Source: Heliocidaris tuberculata
Lineage: Eukaryota > Echinodermata > Echinoidea > Camarodonta > Echinometridae
Direction of reading: 5' to 3'
DNA length: 64,000 nucleotides
Assembly (NCBI GenBank): GCA_025618425.1
Contig: CM046833.1
Coordinates: forward strand, 35,360,967 to 35,424,966
Both the position numbers and the translations under genes were made by a program. How positions within the stretch are numbered: the first letter of the stretch is position 1; every line of letters starts with the position of its first letter. Of the stretch, positions 1 to 11,352 are shown in pieces. Under the pieces are notes generated by a model. It had not been told where the DNA came from. It did no database searches and saw only the letters and a list, made by a program, of their open reading frames with translations.

Positions 1-11
1 ACTACTACTAC

Positions 12-52
<41 letters not shown>

Positions 53-66
53 GTAATAATAATAAT
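1..66. repeat. (AAT)n microsatellite with ACT-rich start
   Basis: Trinucleotide array that begins as ACT units and continues as AAT units with one TAG interruption. It is cut by the left window edge. Confidence 0.95.
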
Positions 67-388
67 GCACTTTCATCATTAGAACAAACATTCATAAAAA
101 TCTGTTCATGGCCTCGCGAAATTCATGTTCCCAACGAAACATACTCTTATGACCTCGGGAGTCCACTGGCCGGGCTGACTTGCTCATGTACGTACAATTT
201 CCTGACAATGTTCAACGCATCGGTTGGACGGGTTGGCTATTGGACCTGACACAAACGGGAAACGCGCTGCCTCTAGCCGCATAGATAACCATCAGACTTG
301 GAGAATAAAGCCACGGACGGATGCGGGTTAATGAGCTCTCTGAAATACTATCTTCCGAAGGGTGCGCGATGAGATGTGAAATACGACT

Positions 389-498
389 AGAGAGAGGGAA
401 AGAGAAAGAAAGAAAGAAAGAAAGAAGGAAAGAAAGAAAGAAAGAAAGATACGGAAGGGAGAGAGAGAAAAAAAACAAAGAAAGAAAGAGAGAGAGGG
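389..498. repeat. GAAA/GA homopurine tract
   Basis: About 110 bp of nearly pure purine made of GAAA, GA and A-rich units on the + strand. Open frames across it translate to Lys/Arg/Glu or Ser/Phe/Leu runs and are not genes. Confidence 0.9.
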
Positions 499-1709
499 TC
501 CATCGTTATTCTAATACTATAAGTACCTTTTGAAAACATAAAACTTGACCTTTCATTTCGACTAAAAAAGACAAATATCATTGAATCATCTTACACCACG
601 AAGGATGAAAAAAGGTGATTCGATTTTGTCTTGATACTTCATGAATTACAAACACTGCCACCCTCATTATGTTTCAAGTTTGAAAAAAAGAATGTATCCT
701 GTACATTGTTCTTTAAAAAAAAAAAAAAAACCTGGAATTATTGTTTATTTCCCTTTCTTTTTTTCTTGAATGAAGTTGATGCTGAAAAAATTATTAGGAA
801 GTAATATTTTCATAGCAAATAACCTGATTTTAAAAATCACTTTGCTTTTGCCTATAATCCAATTTCGAATCCAACATATATTCATGATAATTTGAAGCTG
901 ACTTTGATAGTATAGCCCCATGTTTTGGCCAAGTGTCTGATATTAAAACTTGATCGACTTTAACATACTTTCTTTCACTATTCTGAATATCGGCACGCTA
1001 GATCAATACCATCTCAGGATGCCTGAGAAGAGGTTACATAAGAGGATGAGGCAAGGCAGGATTGTAAGTGCAAGGGAATGAATATATTCCGAGGAAGCCT
1101 TTTATCCTTCTTGTTAAATGCTTACAGATTAAAGGTACAAGTTAGCGAATAGTTGATAACTTATTCTTTCCTTCATCGCCTCTGTGGATTACCCCCGATC
1201 AGATTACAAGATAGCCTCTTTCCCCTTTATGTTTCCCTTAGAGGATGGTTTTTATCCCATGGTGCATAAGGATAGAAAGCGACCCCGAGGAGGGCATCAC
1301 CAAACCCCTTTCCTTTATCCCTCTCCCCTTCCCCTTCCTCCCCTCCCTCTTCCCTCCCGACTTACCCCTCTCCGAGAGAAAAGACTCTTTAACCTAAGTG
1401 TATTAACCTCGACCCTTTTAGTCTATATAGAGACTATAGTACTTTTTTTCCTACTAGACACTTCAAGAAAATACACTTTGTTGCAAATAGAACACACTTA
1501 TTAAATATAATCATAATTTATTATTCTTGAATGATTTAACTTAGACGTGTAAAACACCATTTTCGTATCTTTTATGTACTCGTATTATCATGTTTACAAT
1601 TATTTTTTAACACCTTTTTAGCACATCCCATTGTTCCGTAAACTTTACAAATGGGATCTAATTTCAGTGTGTACATGAACGATAAATGTTTCTGTTTTTA
1701 TTTGTATAT

Positions 1710-1710
1710 G

Positions 1711-1750
<40 letters not shown>

Positions 1751-1757
1751 TTTTTTT
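1710..1757. repeat. (TA)n followed by poly(T)
   Basis: A TA dinucleotide run passes directly into about 25 T residues and then TAATG. The same composite structure occurs at 11307-11352. Confidence 0.9.
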
Positions 1758-2898
1758 AATGAACGATGAAATTAGAACACTAATAACCTTCTAATGTAAG
1801 AATGTTTAAATCGTAGAAATTAACATGACACTCGGGAAGAAATATAGATAATACGTTCAGAAGGAATTGCATTGGAAACAAAAAGGAGAGAAAAATACAA
1901 AGGAAAGACTTACAGAGAGGTGATTCATTTAGGATTGTTCGTAAGCAACTTTGTAAACAACTTTTTAGATTTCAGCATTAAACCATGGTTATAACATGGA
2001 ACTTATAGGCATGTCTCTGGTTGGACGGTCCATCATGTACAAAGCTTCACTGCAATATCAATGCCTCACTTCATAATCCATTAGTCCTGTCAAGCCCGAG
2101 TCGCCGGCCAGCCTCACAGCGTTTGACGGTCGGCACCCTACGGGGCGTTTCCCGAGGGCCGCGCGGGGGTAAAAATAGGATGTCATTTTCAACCCGAAAG
2201 ACAAAATGTAAACACTAGGTCTGAGTCGAGGCACTATTCTTGGGAAGTCTAGAAAACGAACAAGAAAAGGGGAAGACAGGAGAGAGGGGGACAAACAAAG
2301 TTTCTTCTTTGAGGAGCAGAGGTGATGTGAGTAATGCCCATGATGTTCGAGGAGGGCCATGAATAGCAATGGGTTTGTCTGCTGACGCTTTTATAAACAA
2401 AGACGGGTATTGATCTTTTCTTTTTCGTAACATATAGGATGTGACCATGGTATCATATTTGAAAGAACTGTTAAGAAGTTCGTACCAGTCTTTATATATT
2501 ATGATGTTGCACGCGTTATGGAATCATCATTTTGTCTACATTATATTGCTGCAAATCACCCAATGTTACTTACTCTAAGAACAGAAAATAATATTTCATT
2601 TCCTTCTTTAATTTTATGTGAACGGGTATAATTCCGAAAACGAAAATTAACAAGCGCATGAGAGAAAGAGAGAGGAAATAGGAATAAACCCTTCACATAT
2701 ATATTTTTAAAAAACACTCATGAAAAATATTTAAAGAAAGAGAGAATTATACAGAGAGATAGAAAAAATAGAGAAATAATTAAGGTGTAAGTAGGTATGC
2801 GAAGAGATAGAAAGATTGGGTGAAACATTGGAAATGAAAACTTTTACAGAAAGATAGTGAAAAACAAGAGAAAATGAAAAATAGAGAGGGATATGGTC

Positions 2899-2932
2899 GA
2901 AGAGAAAGAGAGAGAGAGAGGGGGGGGGGGGG
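2899..2932. repeat. GA tract followed by poly(G)
   Basis: GA-rich run that passes into 12 or more G residues. Compound purine repeats of this kind recur throughout the window. Confidence 0.85.
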
Positions 2933-4296
2933 ATGGAGATTCAAATTGTGAAAGAAATGGGCAATTAAATGTACAGATGTTTGGCTACAGCTAGGACCCC
3001 AGGGAATCATTCACATGTAACTACTGAAATGATAGCTGACAGAACAGTGTCTTACAGCTAACCCGGGTGACGAAAACTTGTATGATAACCATGGCAATAA
3101 GGCAACCACGTGACCATGCTTGCTCTCATATCAACCTTGTCTGCAGATGATTCCTTTATGAATATCATCGCAATATTGTAATGTTTATATTCTACAGGTT
3201 GTCGTGGATGGGAATTAAATTGAATTAAGGATTCGTGCAATAAAATACCGACGGTATTGAATTACACACAGGGGAATACCCGATAGGCAAATGTCAGGAA
3301 ATGGAATAAAATCTTAGAAATTAAGGAGATCATTTTGACGAAAGAGTTCATCGGAAATCTCTACGGTAGAGGATATTATGGTATTTTTTTCTTACATATA
3401 ACATAAAAGGAATTTAGATATATATCTCATCATATAACTTTAGAGAGTAAATGGTGAACTGGGTAACTTTGACCCCAACTTATGTTTTTTGACAGAAGCA
3501 TGCGAGTCAATGAAATACAACGTTTGTATTAAAATACATCTTTTCACTATTACATAGTTCTTTTGGTAATTCTATATCAATCGGAATAGTGCGTGAATAT
3601 TTGTAGGGCAGAAAATAACAAAAGCATTGGGAAGAAAATAAACATGAAAATAGTAGTTACTCTGAAATAGTTTTTAGAGTTTCCATAGCTGTTTATCTGC
3701 AAATGAAAAAGAAGTCTTCTGAAGATTTTATAATCGGGACATCAAAAAGCATTATTGAGGTCATTTTTTTTTTCATTAATAAACTGCAATAATATCCAAT
3801 CCAATATAATTGGCATATCAAAATTAACTGTCTTTACATGATACGTTGCTACCCATAAAGTTTGTTTGTTTGTTTGTTTTTATTTCTATAACATCATTTA
3901 AAGTTAAAATATACATGTTAGATCAGAATATATATAAATACATATGTATGGCGGGTAGCCCATTCTTTCTATATGTGATAGCAATCACTTTAACTGTTTT
4001 CAAACGTTTAAAATATTTTTCCAACTTTTTCTAGTGTGAGTTTGAGCTACAGACACCCTCTAAGCATGCTAAGTCTGGTCGCGTGCTAATAATATCACAG
4101 TTAAGTAGAGGGTTAAATTCTTGAGTTGACGGAACGAAGTTTTTGGAAACCGTGGAAAGCAAATTCGTTTTGACGTATGTCCCTCAGCGGCAGACCTTTA
4201 CCGGAAACAGCATCAATTGTCGGCCGTGTCTACCGGCCTGATGGATACTACACCATGCTCGTGGGCGCGTGGACCAGGGATGTAAAGATAGAAAGT

Positions 4297-4333
4297 TAAA
4301 AAAAAAAAAAAGAAAAAAAAAAAAAAAAAAGAG

Positions 4334-4374
<41 letters not shown>

Positions 4375-4378
4375 AGAA

Positions 4379-4410
<32 letters not shown>
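4297..4410. repeat. Poly(A) plus (GA)n compound repeat
   Basis: A-rich run from about 4297, then GA dinucleotides interrupted by AAAG units. A 23-bp poly(T) follows at 4459-4481, so the two A/T tracts could pair as a weak hairpin. Confidence 0.9.
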
Positions 4411-4411
<1 letters not shown>

Positions 4412-5154
4412 AATATTCAAAAATATAACTCGATCTGTTCGAAACTTTCGTCAACTCATTTTTTTTTTTTTTTTTTTTTTTGCACGATAATAGTTTGGCA
4501 TTTATAATTTTTGTTTGGATTAACATGTTAATATGAATATCTTACACGGGTTGATTGATTGATTTAATTATTTATGTGCATGTTCTGTAATCAAGTGCAG
4601 ACTATCAAAAAGGAAAGATTACAAGGGGGAAATATTGCACTGTCTACTATTTCTGAATAAGGAGTAGCAAACATTACTTCAGTTTCTTTGAGGTTTTTCT
4701 TTTGTTTTGTTTTGTTTTGTTTTGTTATTATTTCATTTGTTACGAATTCGTTTGTAATTGACAATCACATCTGCTATAACGCTAAATGCAGTTGTAGAGA
4801 CGAAAATATGAATAACAAAGAAACAGATGTGAACGTGAAACTGATATGAACTGATATATGCATCAACTATTTGAAGAATTCCATAAAGGTCGTCTTTTTG
4901 GCGAGGGAGACACTTATTCACTACAGGTTACGGAACAACTTTGTACTTGTGTTGATAAAACAGGCAAGGCAGAACAGCCCACGCGTCGGTTCTTTTTCGC
5001 CTCGGGTAATAACTTGTGTTTTCTGTTTTAGAAATGGAGCAGAAATATGTATGCAATTTGGGAAGAGAGCTTTTTTGAATGCCTCGACAAAAATATGTTT
5101 CCAATTTAGAATGAAACCATTATTGTGAGTTCAGAGTTGTCGTTTTTATGACAT

Positions 5155-5235
5155 TTGTGTGTGTGTGTGTGTGGGTGCGTGTGTGTGTGTGTGTGTGTGG
5201 GGTGTGTGTCTCTTTGAGTGTTTGGGGGGGGGGGG
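5155..5235. repeat. (GT)n microsatellite with poly(G)
   Basis: Interrupted GT dinucleotide array followed by a 12-base G run. On the minus strand it reads as a His/Thr-rich frame with no coding value. Confidence 0.9.
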
Positions 5236-6663
5236 TTCTAATGAATGAAGAAGACGATATGCATATTTTACAGCTGAAAAAAAAAGAATAATAATGTTGA
5301 TGCATCAACAGGTGTCCTCTCTGATCAGTTATATTCCTGAAATGTTCTCAACATAACTGTATTCATGGTATTCTTCACTCTTTCCGGCTTTGCTACTTTC
5401 TCACAGTACGACTTTTTCCCTGCCCCCCCCCCCCTTTGTTTCCTGAAAGGAAAAATCGTCACTTTTAACCATTGAAAGCTGATGTGCCGGCAAAATATAC
5501 TTTTCTGATGGGGCACCAATGCATTCTTTAAATTAAAGACAATACGATTACTAGGTAACATTATCATTCCTATTAATTCAGGACAGCTTTGATTTTACGA
5601 TATAAACTGTCATATCAACATGATCAACTTACCTTATTGCTATTCAGGTGAACTTCATCCCAGTTTAAATATGCTTTCGAATTAGACAAAGCGATTCATT
5701 AATCATAATATAGCTACCGTGAGTGATCGGTATACGAGGATGAAGGACACTCGATTAGACAGGTGCATTTGGAGATAAAAAGTACACCTTTTCAAAAATC
5801 GATAGATCAATATATTGGACATATTGCACAAACGCTGATCAATCAAGTTGGAAATTAGTCTGCGTATGCCATGTATGTTTAATAATTAGCTTTCCGTTCA
5901 TGTGCGAGTTTAAGTCAGTGCAGACGTTTTCATCACTTGTACAGCGATCGATAACACAGCGATTGATGAGAGGATTACAAAAAAAAAAAAAAAAAAATCA
6001 AAAATAGAATGGGAGATGGTTGATTTTAATGTTATGTTGAATTATGAAAGAGAGGAAGCTACAGTCTGGCTTCCAAACTGCGATACATCAGAAATGATGA
6101 AAATTCATTAATAACAGATACGATCGTTGTAACTACACAGTGTTGACAATGGATAGTTGAGATGTCCATCTCGAAGATACGGCAGTAAGTCTATTACCGA
6201 TGGGTTGGCAAAAGTACAAGGGAATATTCATTAATTGTGTATACGGATAAGCGTGGTTAATTCTGTTTGCAAGCATCTGCAATCCACATTTATTCATGGT
6301 GTTTGTATTCCTAGGTAAGATGGTAATTCTACCTTTGTATGCTTCGTATGGTTACGGGCATTAGGCTGTGTAATGCAACGATTCATTTCTGGTTTGTTTG
6401 TTTGTTTGTTTGCTTGCTTTCATGTTAATAGAAAACAAACCTTTAAAAAAAAGTAAACGCACAGTCATTGTGTTCATTTCTTCAGTTTACAGTAGGTTTA
6501 ATGCAATGTATGTTGCAATGCAAGCGGTGAAGTAGGTGTTTGAACATGTCTGCTCTTTTTACGATAAGATCAAGTGTTTCAATTTCACAAATGCATTGTA
6601 CATAAAATGTAACGGCCTTGCCCTTTCAGGCTCTTTTTGTACACGAATTCATCGGACAGTGTC

Positions 6664-6815
6664 CGACCATCTCGAGGATTGAGGATGGTCGTACGACACA
6701 TTCTCCGGCGACAATTACTTCGCGGGCAATATCCTACTCTCACCGAATTCTTAACTTCAGTCTGAGACCAATCACTATACCTAATCCTAACCCTCATTTT
6801 AACCCTAACCCTAAA
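6664..6815. repeat. Dispersed repeat: hairpin, about 15-bp units and CCCTAA motifs
   Basis: Starts with a small inverted repeat (CGACCATC at 6664-6671, GATGGTCG at 6684-6691). Degenerate units containing CGACA...CTCCG follow (6694-6720), and then CCTAACCC/CCCTAA motifs up to about 6815. A related arrangement lies at 15164-15345 in the next large intron. The resemblance of the CGACA-type units between the two sites is direct; the family name is unknown to me. Confidence 0.55.
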
Positions 6816-6868
6816 ACCCGATGGCAACCATAACCGTATAGATTTATTTGACAAATGAAGCCAAGTTT

Positions 6869-6901
6869 GTTTGTTTTGTTTTGTTTTGTTTTGTTTTTTT
6901 T
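6869..6901. repeat. (TTTTG)n short array with T run
   Basis: Several TTTTG units passing into poly(T). Similar TTTG/TTTTG arrays are seen near 4699-4726 and 6392-6412. Confidence 0.8.
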
Positions 6902-7305
6902 TATTCATTTGCTGTCTACATGTAAACTGTTTTAAATGGTTTCTTGACCATATAAATGAAATAAACCTGCCGAAGATTCTTTGTCGCGCAATGAGTGAAA
7001 TTTGTAAAATAAGAAGTTATTTCATAATTATTCTTCTCTAGTGGCAAATTATAGAATAAACATCTTTAAATATGCCTTTGATCATGATTCTGTACAAGCC
7101 GAACAAGATCTTTGGAATTCATTTTTTTTTTTTAAAGTAATAATGTTCGTGTTGTAGTTTGTATAAAATTTTGTTTTCACTTGTAGGTTAGTGCATATAG
7201 GTAAGCCAATTAGTTGCCAATTAGTTGGGTTGCACATTCCTATTGCCTTAAATATCAGTCCCACATGTTCAAGTTTGTGTATGTCTCTCTTCCATTACCC
7301 CTCAG

Positions 7306-7506
7306 ATCCCAACATGTGGACGGCAGAGCATGTCCAGCAATGGGTCCAGTGGGCTGTCAGAGAATACTCCCTGCAGGACGTCCAGGTGTCCAGGTTTAAC
7401 ATGGACGGCAAACACCTCTGCAAGATGACCAGAGACGACTTCAGCAGGCTGACCAACAGCTTCAACGTAGACGTCCTCATCTCACATCTCACCTTCCTCA
7501 AACAAG
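7306..7506 (+). CDS. erg: ERG-family ETS factor, exon encoding the Pointed (PNT/SAM) domain
   Basis: This exon encodes nearly the whole Pointed domain of an ERG/FLI1-type ETS transcription factor, a five-helix SAM-like fold used for protein-protein contacts in the nucleus. It follows a pyrimidine-rich acceptor ending CTCAG and ends AACAAG before a GTAGG donor. It spans 201 nt and is phase 1 at both ends. In frame it begins DPNMWTAEHVQQW, contains the conserved WAVREYSLQDV helix and the MDGKHLCKMTRDDF core, and ends SHLTFLKQ. These match family positions for the first Trp, the second Trp, the DGK-LCKMT signature and the final leucine-rich helix. The usual vertebrate wording is very similar (LWSTDHVRQWLEWAV, DGKELCKMTKDDF). 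An ATG inside the exon at 7314 is not a likely start, because the reading frame comes from an upstream exon. Assignment to ERG/FLI1 rather than other PNT-bearing ETS proteins rests on the linker exons that follow. Confidence 0.95.
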
Positions 7507-8831
7507 GTAGGAAAAATCGTCGCTAACTTCAGCCAATGGAAACACACACAATATGACTGACAAACTCGACATTGACTCAAGAAGTTGTTTTCCCCTCTAA
7601 GAGATAATCCTTTACACAAAAAATCTCTCTTGTAATGTTTTTATTAACACTGTTGCCATAGAACCAAGTGAATATTCATTATTACCAATTTAGAAACCAA
7701 AGGCAATAATACAGTTTAAAGATTTTTATTTAAATATTCTTATCAATGTTTGATTAAAACAACCGCGCACACACAAACGTGTTTGTGTTTTTCTAATGGA
7801 CATTTTTCGATCACTTCATTTTACACAAATGGTTAGAGTTAGATAATCATACTTCCAGTCACGAGGACATTGCACAATTTTCTTTTAAAATCAACAATAA
7901 AATTAGGCCACTTCCGTTGACATGACTATCGGGTAATATGTATGACATTAGCAAAAAAAAAAAAAAATACATCATAGCAAACCGATATACCCTAATAAGA
8001 AACCGAAAACATGAACGATTTCAAAAGCAAAAACAAGAATATTATTGAGGGGAATTTCATTTTTACTAGCAACCGCTTGTTAATGTTATTACCCCCTCTC
8101 GCGACGAATCTTGTAAGTTAATTTTCAACGAGAATGAAATCAGATCCTCACTGCATAGGTACAATGGGAAATTCAGTTGGAAACATTTTTACCATGTTTA
8201 CGGGCGATCGGTGACATGAGCTATTCTCCAGATGATGGGTCAAACATTTTTGGAAAAGTTGTTCTTCATTTTGTGGTTGATGTTGAATGTAAAGAGCTTC
8301 ACATCTCGATAAGATGGTATTTCCGTGCATGGTTCCATCCAGAACTAGTAAAATTTTCCAAGATTTTCAAATCCGCAGCAAGTAAGAATTTTTTTTATAC
8401 CAAAATTCCTTTATTACCAGCTGCTTTAACATAAAAAGATGGGGTTACCAACGCATTTAAAAGGAGTCACTGATGTGACAAGTTTGAGCACCTATATAGA
8501 ACCCCCATCTTTTCCTGTATAGAAAGAAGAGGAAGATAAGACAATCATTTAGGTTGACTTTGACACGTTTAGAATATAACATTTATATTAAAATTGATTG
8601 ATATATATTAAATCAACAATGTACCAGCATTTCAAACATTCAGAAAATATCTCGTGATATCCAGACATCACTATTTCAAATTAATAGACTTATAAAGTCG
8701 ATTTAACTGTTGATTATCGCATGGAACCGCCTACTGTTCATTATACCGTGCTTACGACAAAAAGAAATATCATATTGATCATTGGCAAGGTAATACGCTA
8801 AAACTCTACCGGGCCGTGACCCCGCCGTTTA

Positions 8832-9009
8832 CACCTGTTTAGTTATACGGCTCACCTGAGCTGGCATTCACCTGTAAACCACGCGCTCTTAATCACAAAG
8901 ACAGCCCGAAAATGAGGGGGGATGGGCTAAGGTAATTAGGGAGGAATGAATGAGATCCGGCGGGGTGAGAAAGGGTAATAAGTTGTTTACAAAGGGGCGT
9001 GACCAGGTG
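8832..9009. promoter_or_regulatory. Candidate cis-regulatory segment with four CACCTG/CAGGTG E-boxes
   Basis: CACCTG occurs at 8832-8837, 8853-8858 and 8869-8874, and its complement CAGGTG at 9004-9009. CACCTG is the core bound by Snail/Zeb-type zinc fingers and E-protein bHLH factors. The stretch is relatively GC-rich and free of microsatellites except the G run just after it. Function is inferred only from motif clustering. Confidence 0.25.
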
Positions 9010-9034
9010 AAATGTGCATTCTAAAATGGTGACA

Positions 9035-9048
9035 GGGGGGGGGGGGGG
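9035..9048. repeat. Poly(G) tract
   Basis: Uninterrupted run of 14 G residues. It could form quadruplex-like or triplex structures and is a likely site of sequencing length error. Confidence 0.9.
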
Positions 9049-9941
9049 AAGACGAAAAAGGGGTAGACATTGTCCATGTATTATAAATATTTTAATAGAT
9101 TTATCAAAATATAGCTAGCAATGCATCATATTCATCAATGATCAAGCTTTATCTCTATTTATTCGAAGTTTAGCGGTTTTACAGGTGAAACATGTGTGTT
9201 TCATTTAGATTTCATGTCAAATAACTGGTTATGCTTTAAATGGGGTCTCCTACAAATAATTGAAAACGTGTGCTTTAATATTAGGAAACAGTTCATAATT
9301 ATAAAGATAACTTATGAACTTGAAAATATTCTAACTAGTCCCTTCAAAACAAAATAATTGTTTGATTCTATTTTGTATTAGTGAAAAATTACTTGATTAC
9401 TTTTTCCGTCTTTTCCACTCTTCCATTCTTCAGACAAGTATAAGGCCAATACTATAGCTTTAATCACATAGACATTGTGTTTGCATTTCTTATGCGTAAT
9501 ATTAGACGAAACCTAATTCATTTTCTAATCAAAGGGGGTATGTATATCCCCTCCCCGACTTTCTCCTTTCACTTTCACTGAGGGCTGCGCCATTCACCTG
9601 TTACTTGGTATTTTCAAAGTGTCCGCAAAAGCTCTAATTGGCCCTATAGCACAGCTCTCTTAATTAGGAAGTCGCTTATCGGAACTCGGTAATCATAATC
9701 CTTCATAGGGGGAACTATCTTGACAACAAGAGGTTAGAGGGGTAGGGTGGGGGTGCGGAGGGGGAGGGGGATCATTGAGTCCTTCCTCTGTTTCGTCTTG
9801 GCTTGCCTTTGTCTTTTGTGGATAAGTGTCTCTCGGAACGCGTTCTTCTCTGACATTTTAGCGACGCGTATCGAACTCCCCTGTTTATGTTTATTGTCAC
9901 TTTCCGTTTCCTTTCCTTCCTCTAGTTCTATTCTTAAAAGA

Positions 9942-10071
9942 TTCTCTCTCTCTCTCTCTTTCTATCTCTCTCCTTCTCTCTTTCTATCTTCTTCTTCTTC
10001 TTCTTCTTCTTCTTCTTCTTCTTCTTCTTCTTCTTCTTCTTCTTCTTCTTCTTCTTCTTCTTCTTCTTCTT
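9942..10071. repeat. CT-rich tract with (CTT)n array
   Basis: Interrupted CT repeats pass into an uninterrupted CTT/TTC array of about 83 bp (roughly 9988-10070, about 27 units). The open frame across it encodes a serine run and is not a gene. GAA/TTC arrays of this length can form intramolecular triplex DNA. Confidence 0.95.
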
Positions 10072-11306
10072 TTCACGCTCTCTCTCTTCTATTGTTCACT
10101 TTCCCCACTTTTCCCTTTTTGCTCTATTCTTACAATTATCACGGTCTTTCTCTTCTATTCACTATTCCTTCTTTTCCTGTTTCCTGTTTTTTTTTCTCTC
10201 TTAGCTTTTGCTGCCATCGCCTTTCCATTACTTTTACTACTTTCTCTCCCTTAATCATCAGACCCGTAATGTCGTCTTACTGGATTCAAATGCTAGAAGG
10301 AAAACGACTTCTTCCCCCTCATAACTTGTCAGTTTATAAAAGAAATGTTAATTAAAAGGTCAGTGACCTATATCTTTTCAAGTTGTACTGTTTCGTTAAA
10401 ACATCTTCCCATTTACGGCATATAGGAGAATATTTCAAATCAATCATCACTAACTTAATGCATTTTTTTTCTAAATTTTAACGTAAATTCCTCAATGATC
10501 AATTTTAATGCTTCTTTTATGGCGATGTTGCTTGCAACTGGGATGCGATAAAAAAAAAAAAAAAAATTATTTAATACTGTACATGTCCTCTCCCCTATAT
10601 AAATAAAGACAGAAATACCAAATTATAATATGTTAAGGCAATTCTACATGAGATCAGGGAAAGAAGAGTTATTATAGACTAATTAAGAGATGGAGGAAAG
10701 GCGAAAGCCAAAGTGAAAAAAAAAAAAACAAGATGGCGTCTATACCGGACGTGAAGTATCTTTCGACATGTAAGTCAGGTCCAAATCCCCCTCGCTTTAC
10801 CTTACGTGTCATGAACGCAATCAAGGGATTTTGTGGGCCGATGCTTCGTAATACAAGCTTTGCTAACGAGCCACTTCCCTCCCCCTTTTAAACCCCACTG
10901 GGTCCCCATCAACAAGGAGAGATTTATAGGAGAGCTTCGAAGACAAGTTGGATTGCCCTGCACTGAGAAAAGACGAGTATCTAGTCTGGTTCAAGAGAGA
11001 TGACATTATCCTTCACCGTTTGCAGAAAGTTTGTAGATATCAGCATATGAAGAGCTTCGATCTCTCATCAGGATTACAAAATAATTGAATGCATAGAAAA
11101 TGACTATGCTACACTTCATAGAGATTATGAACAAGGTTAGCGCAATAACCGTATAATCAAAACTGGAAGTTCACTGGTGTACAAGTGTCATAAAATATTG
11201 CCAACTTTAAAGAAAATAATTCTTAAATCAGATGTATTCTCATGACTTACTCAGAAAGATACTCCCGTAAGGGTTACCTTTTCTTTGTTGTATCACATCC
11301 ATATGT

Positions 11307-11309
11307 GTA

Positions 11310-11352
<43 letters not shown>
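11307..11352. repeat. (TA)n followed by poly(T)
   Basis: Same composite as at 1710-1757: TA dinucleotides, about 27 T residues and then AATG. Only the simple-sequence part is clearly shared; the flanks look unrelated. Confidence 0.9.

Larger units (their letters stand above)
1..7305 (+). other. Intronic or 5' flanking sequence upstream of the PNT exon
   Basis: No supportable coding exon was found in this stretch. It is AT-rich and carries simple repeats: a trinucleotide array at the left edge, purine tracts near 389-498 and 4297-4410, a (TA)n-poly(T) tract at 1710-1757, a (GT)n/poly(G) tract at 5155-5235 and a TTTTG-type repeat near 6869-6901. A short-unit repeat with telomere-like motifs lies at 6694-6815. 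The PNT exon begins after an incoming phase-1 base, so at least one upstream coding exon must exist; I see none here and infer that the N-terminal exons lie further left. Confidence 0.6.

Noticed and set aside
4976..5008. 33-nt phase 1-1 segment between GGCAG and GTAATA upstream of the PNT exon
   Set aside because: There is no pyrimidine tract before the acceptor and the peptide does not resemble the ERG N-terminal region.
9747..10355. 202-codon open frame
   Set aside because: More than a third is a translated CT/TTC repeat (Ser and Leu runs); the remainder has no recognisable domain and no splice or promoter context.
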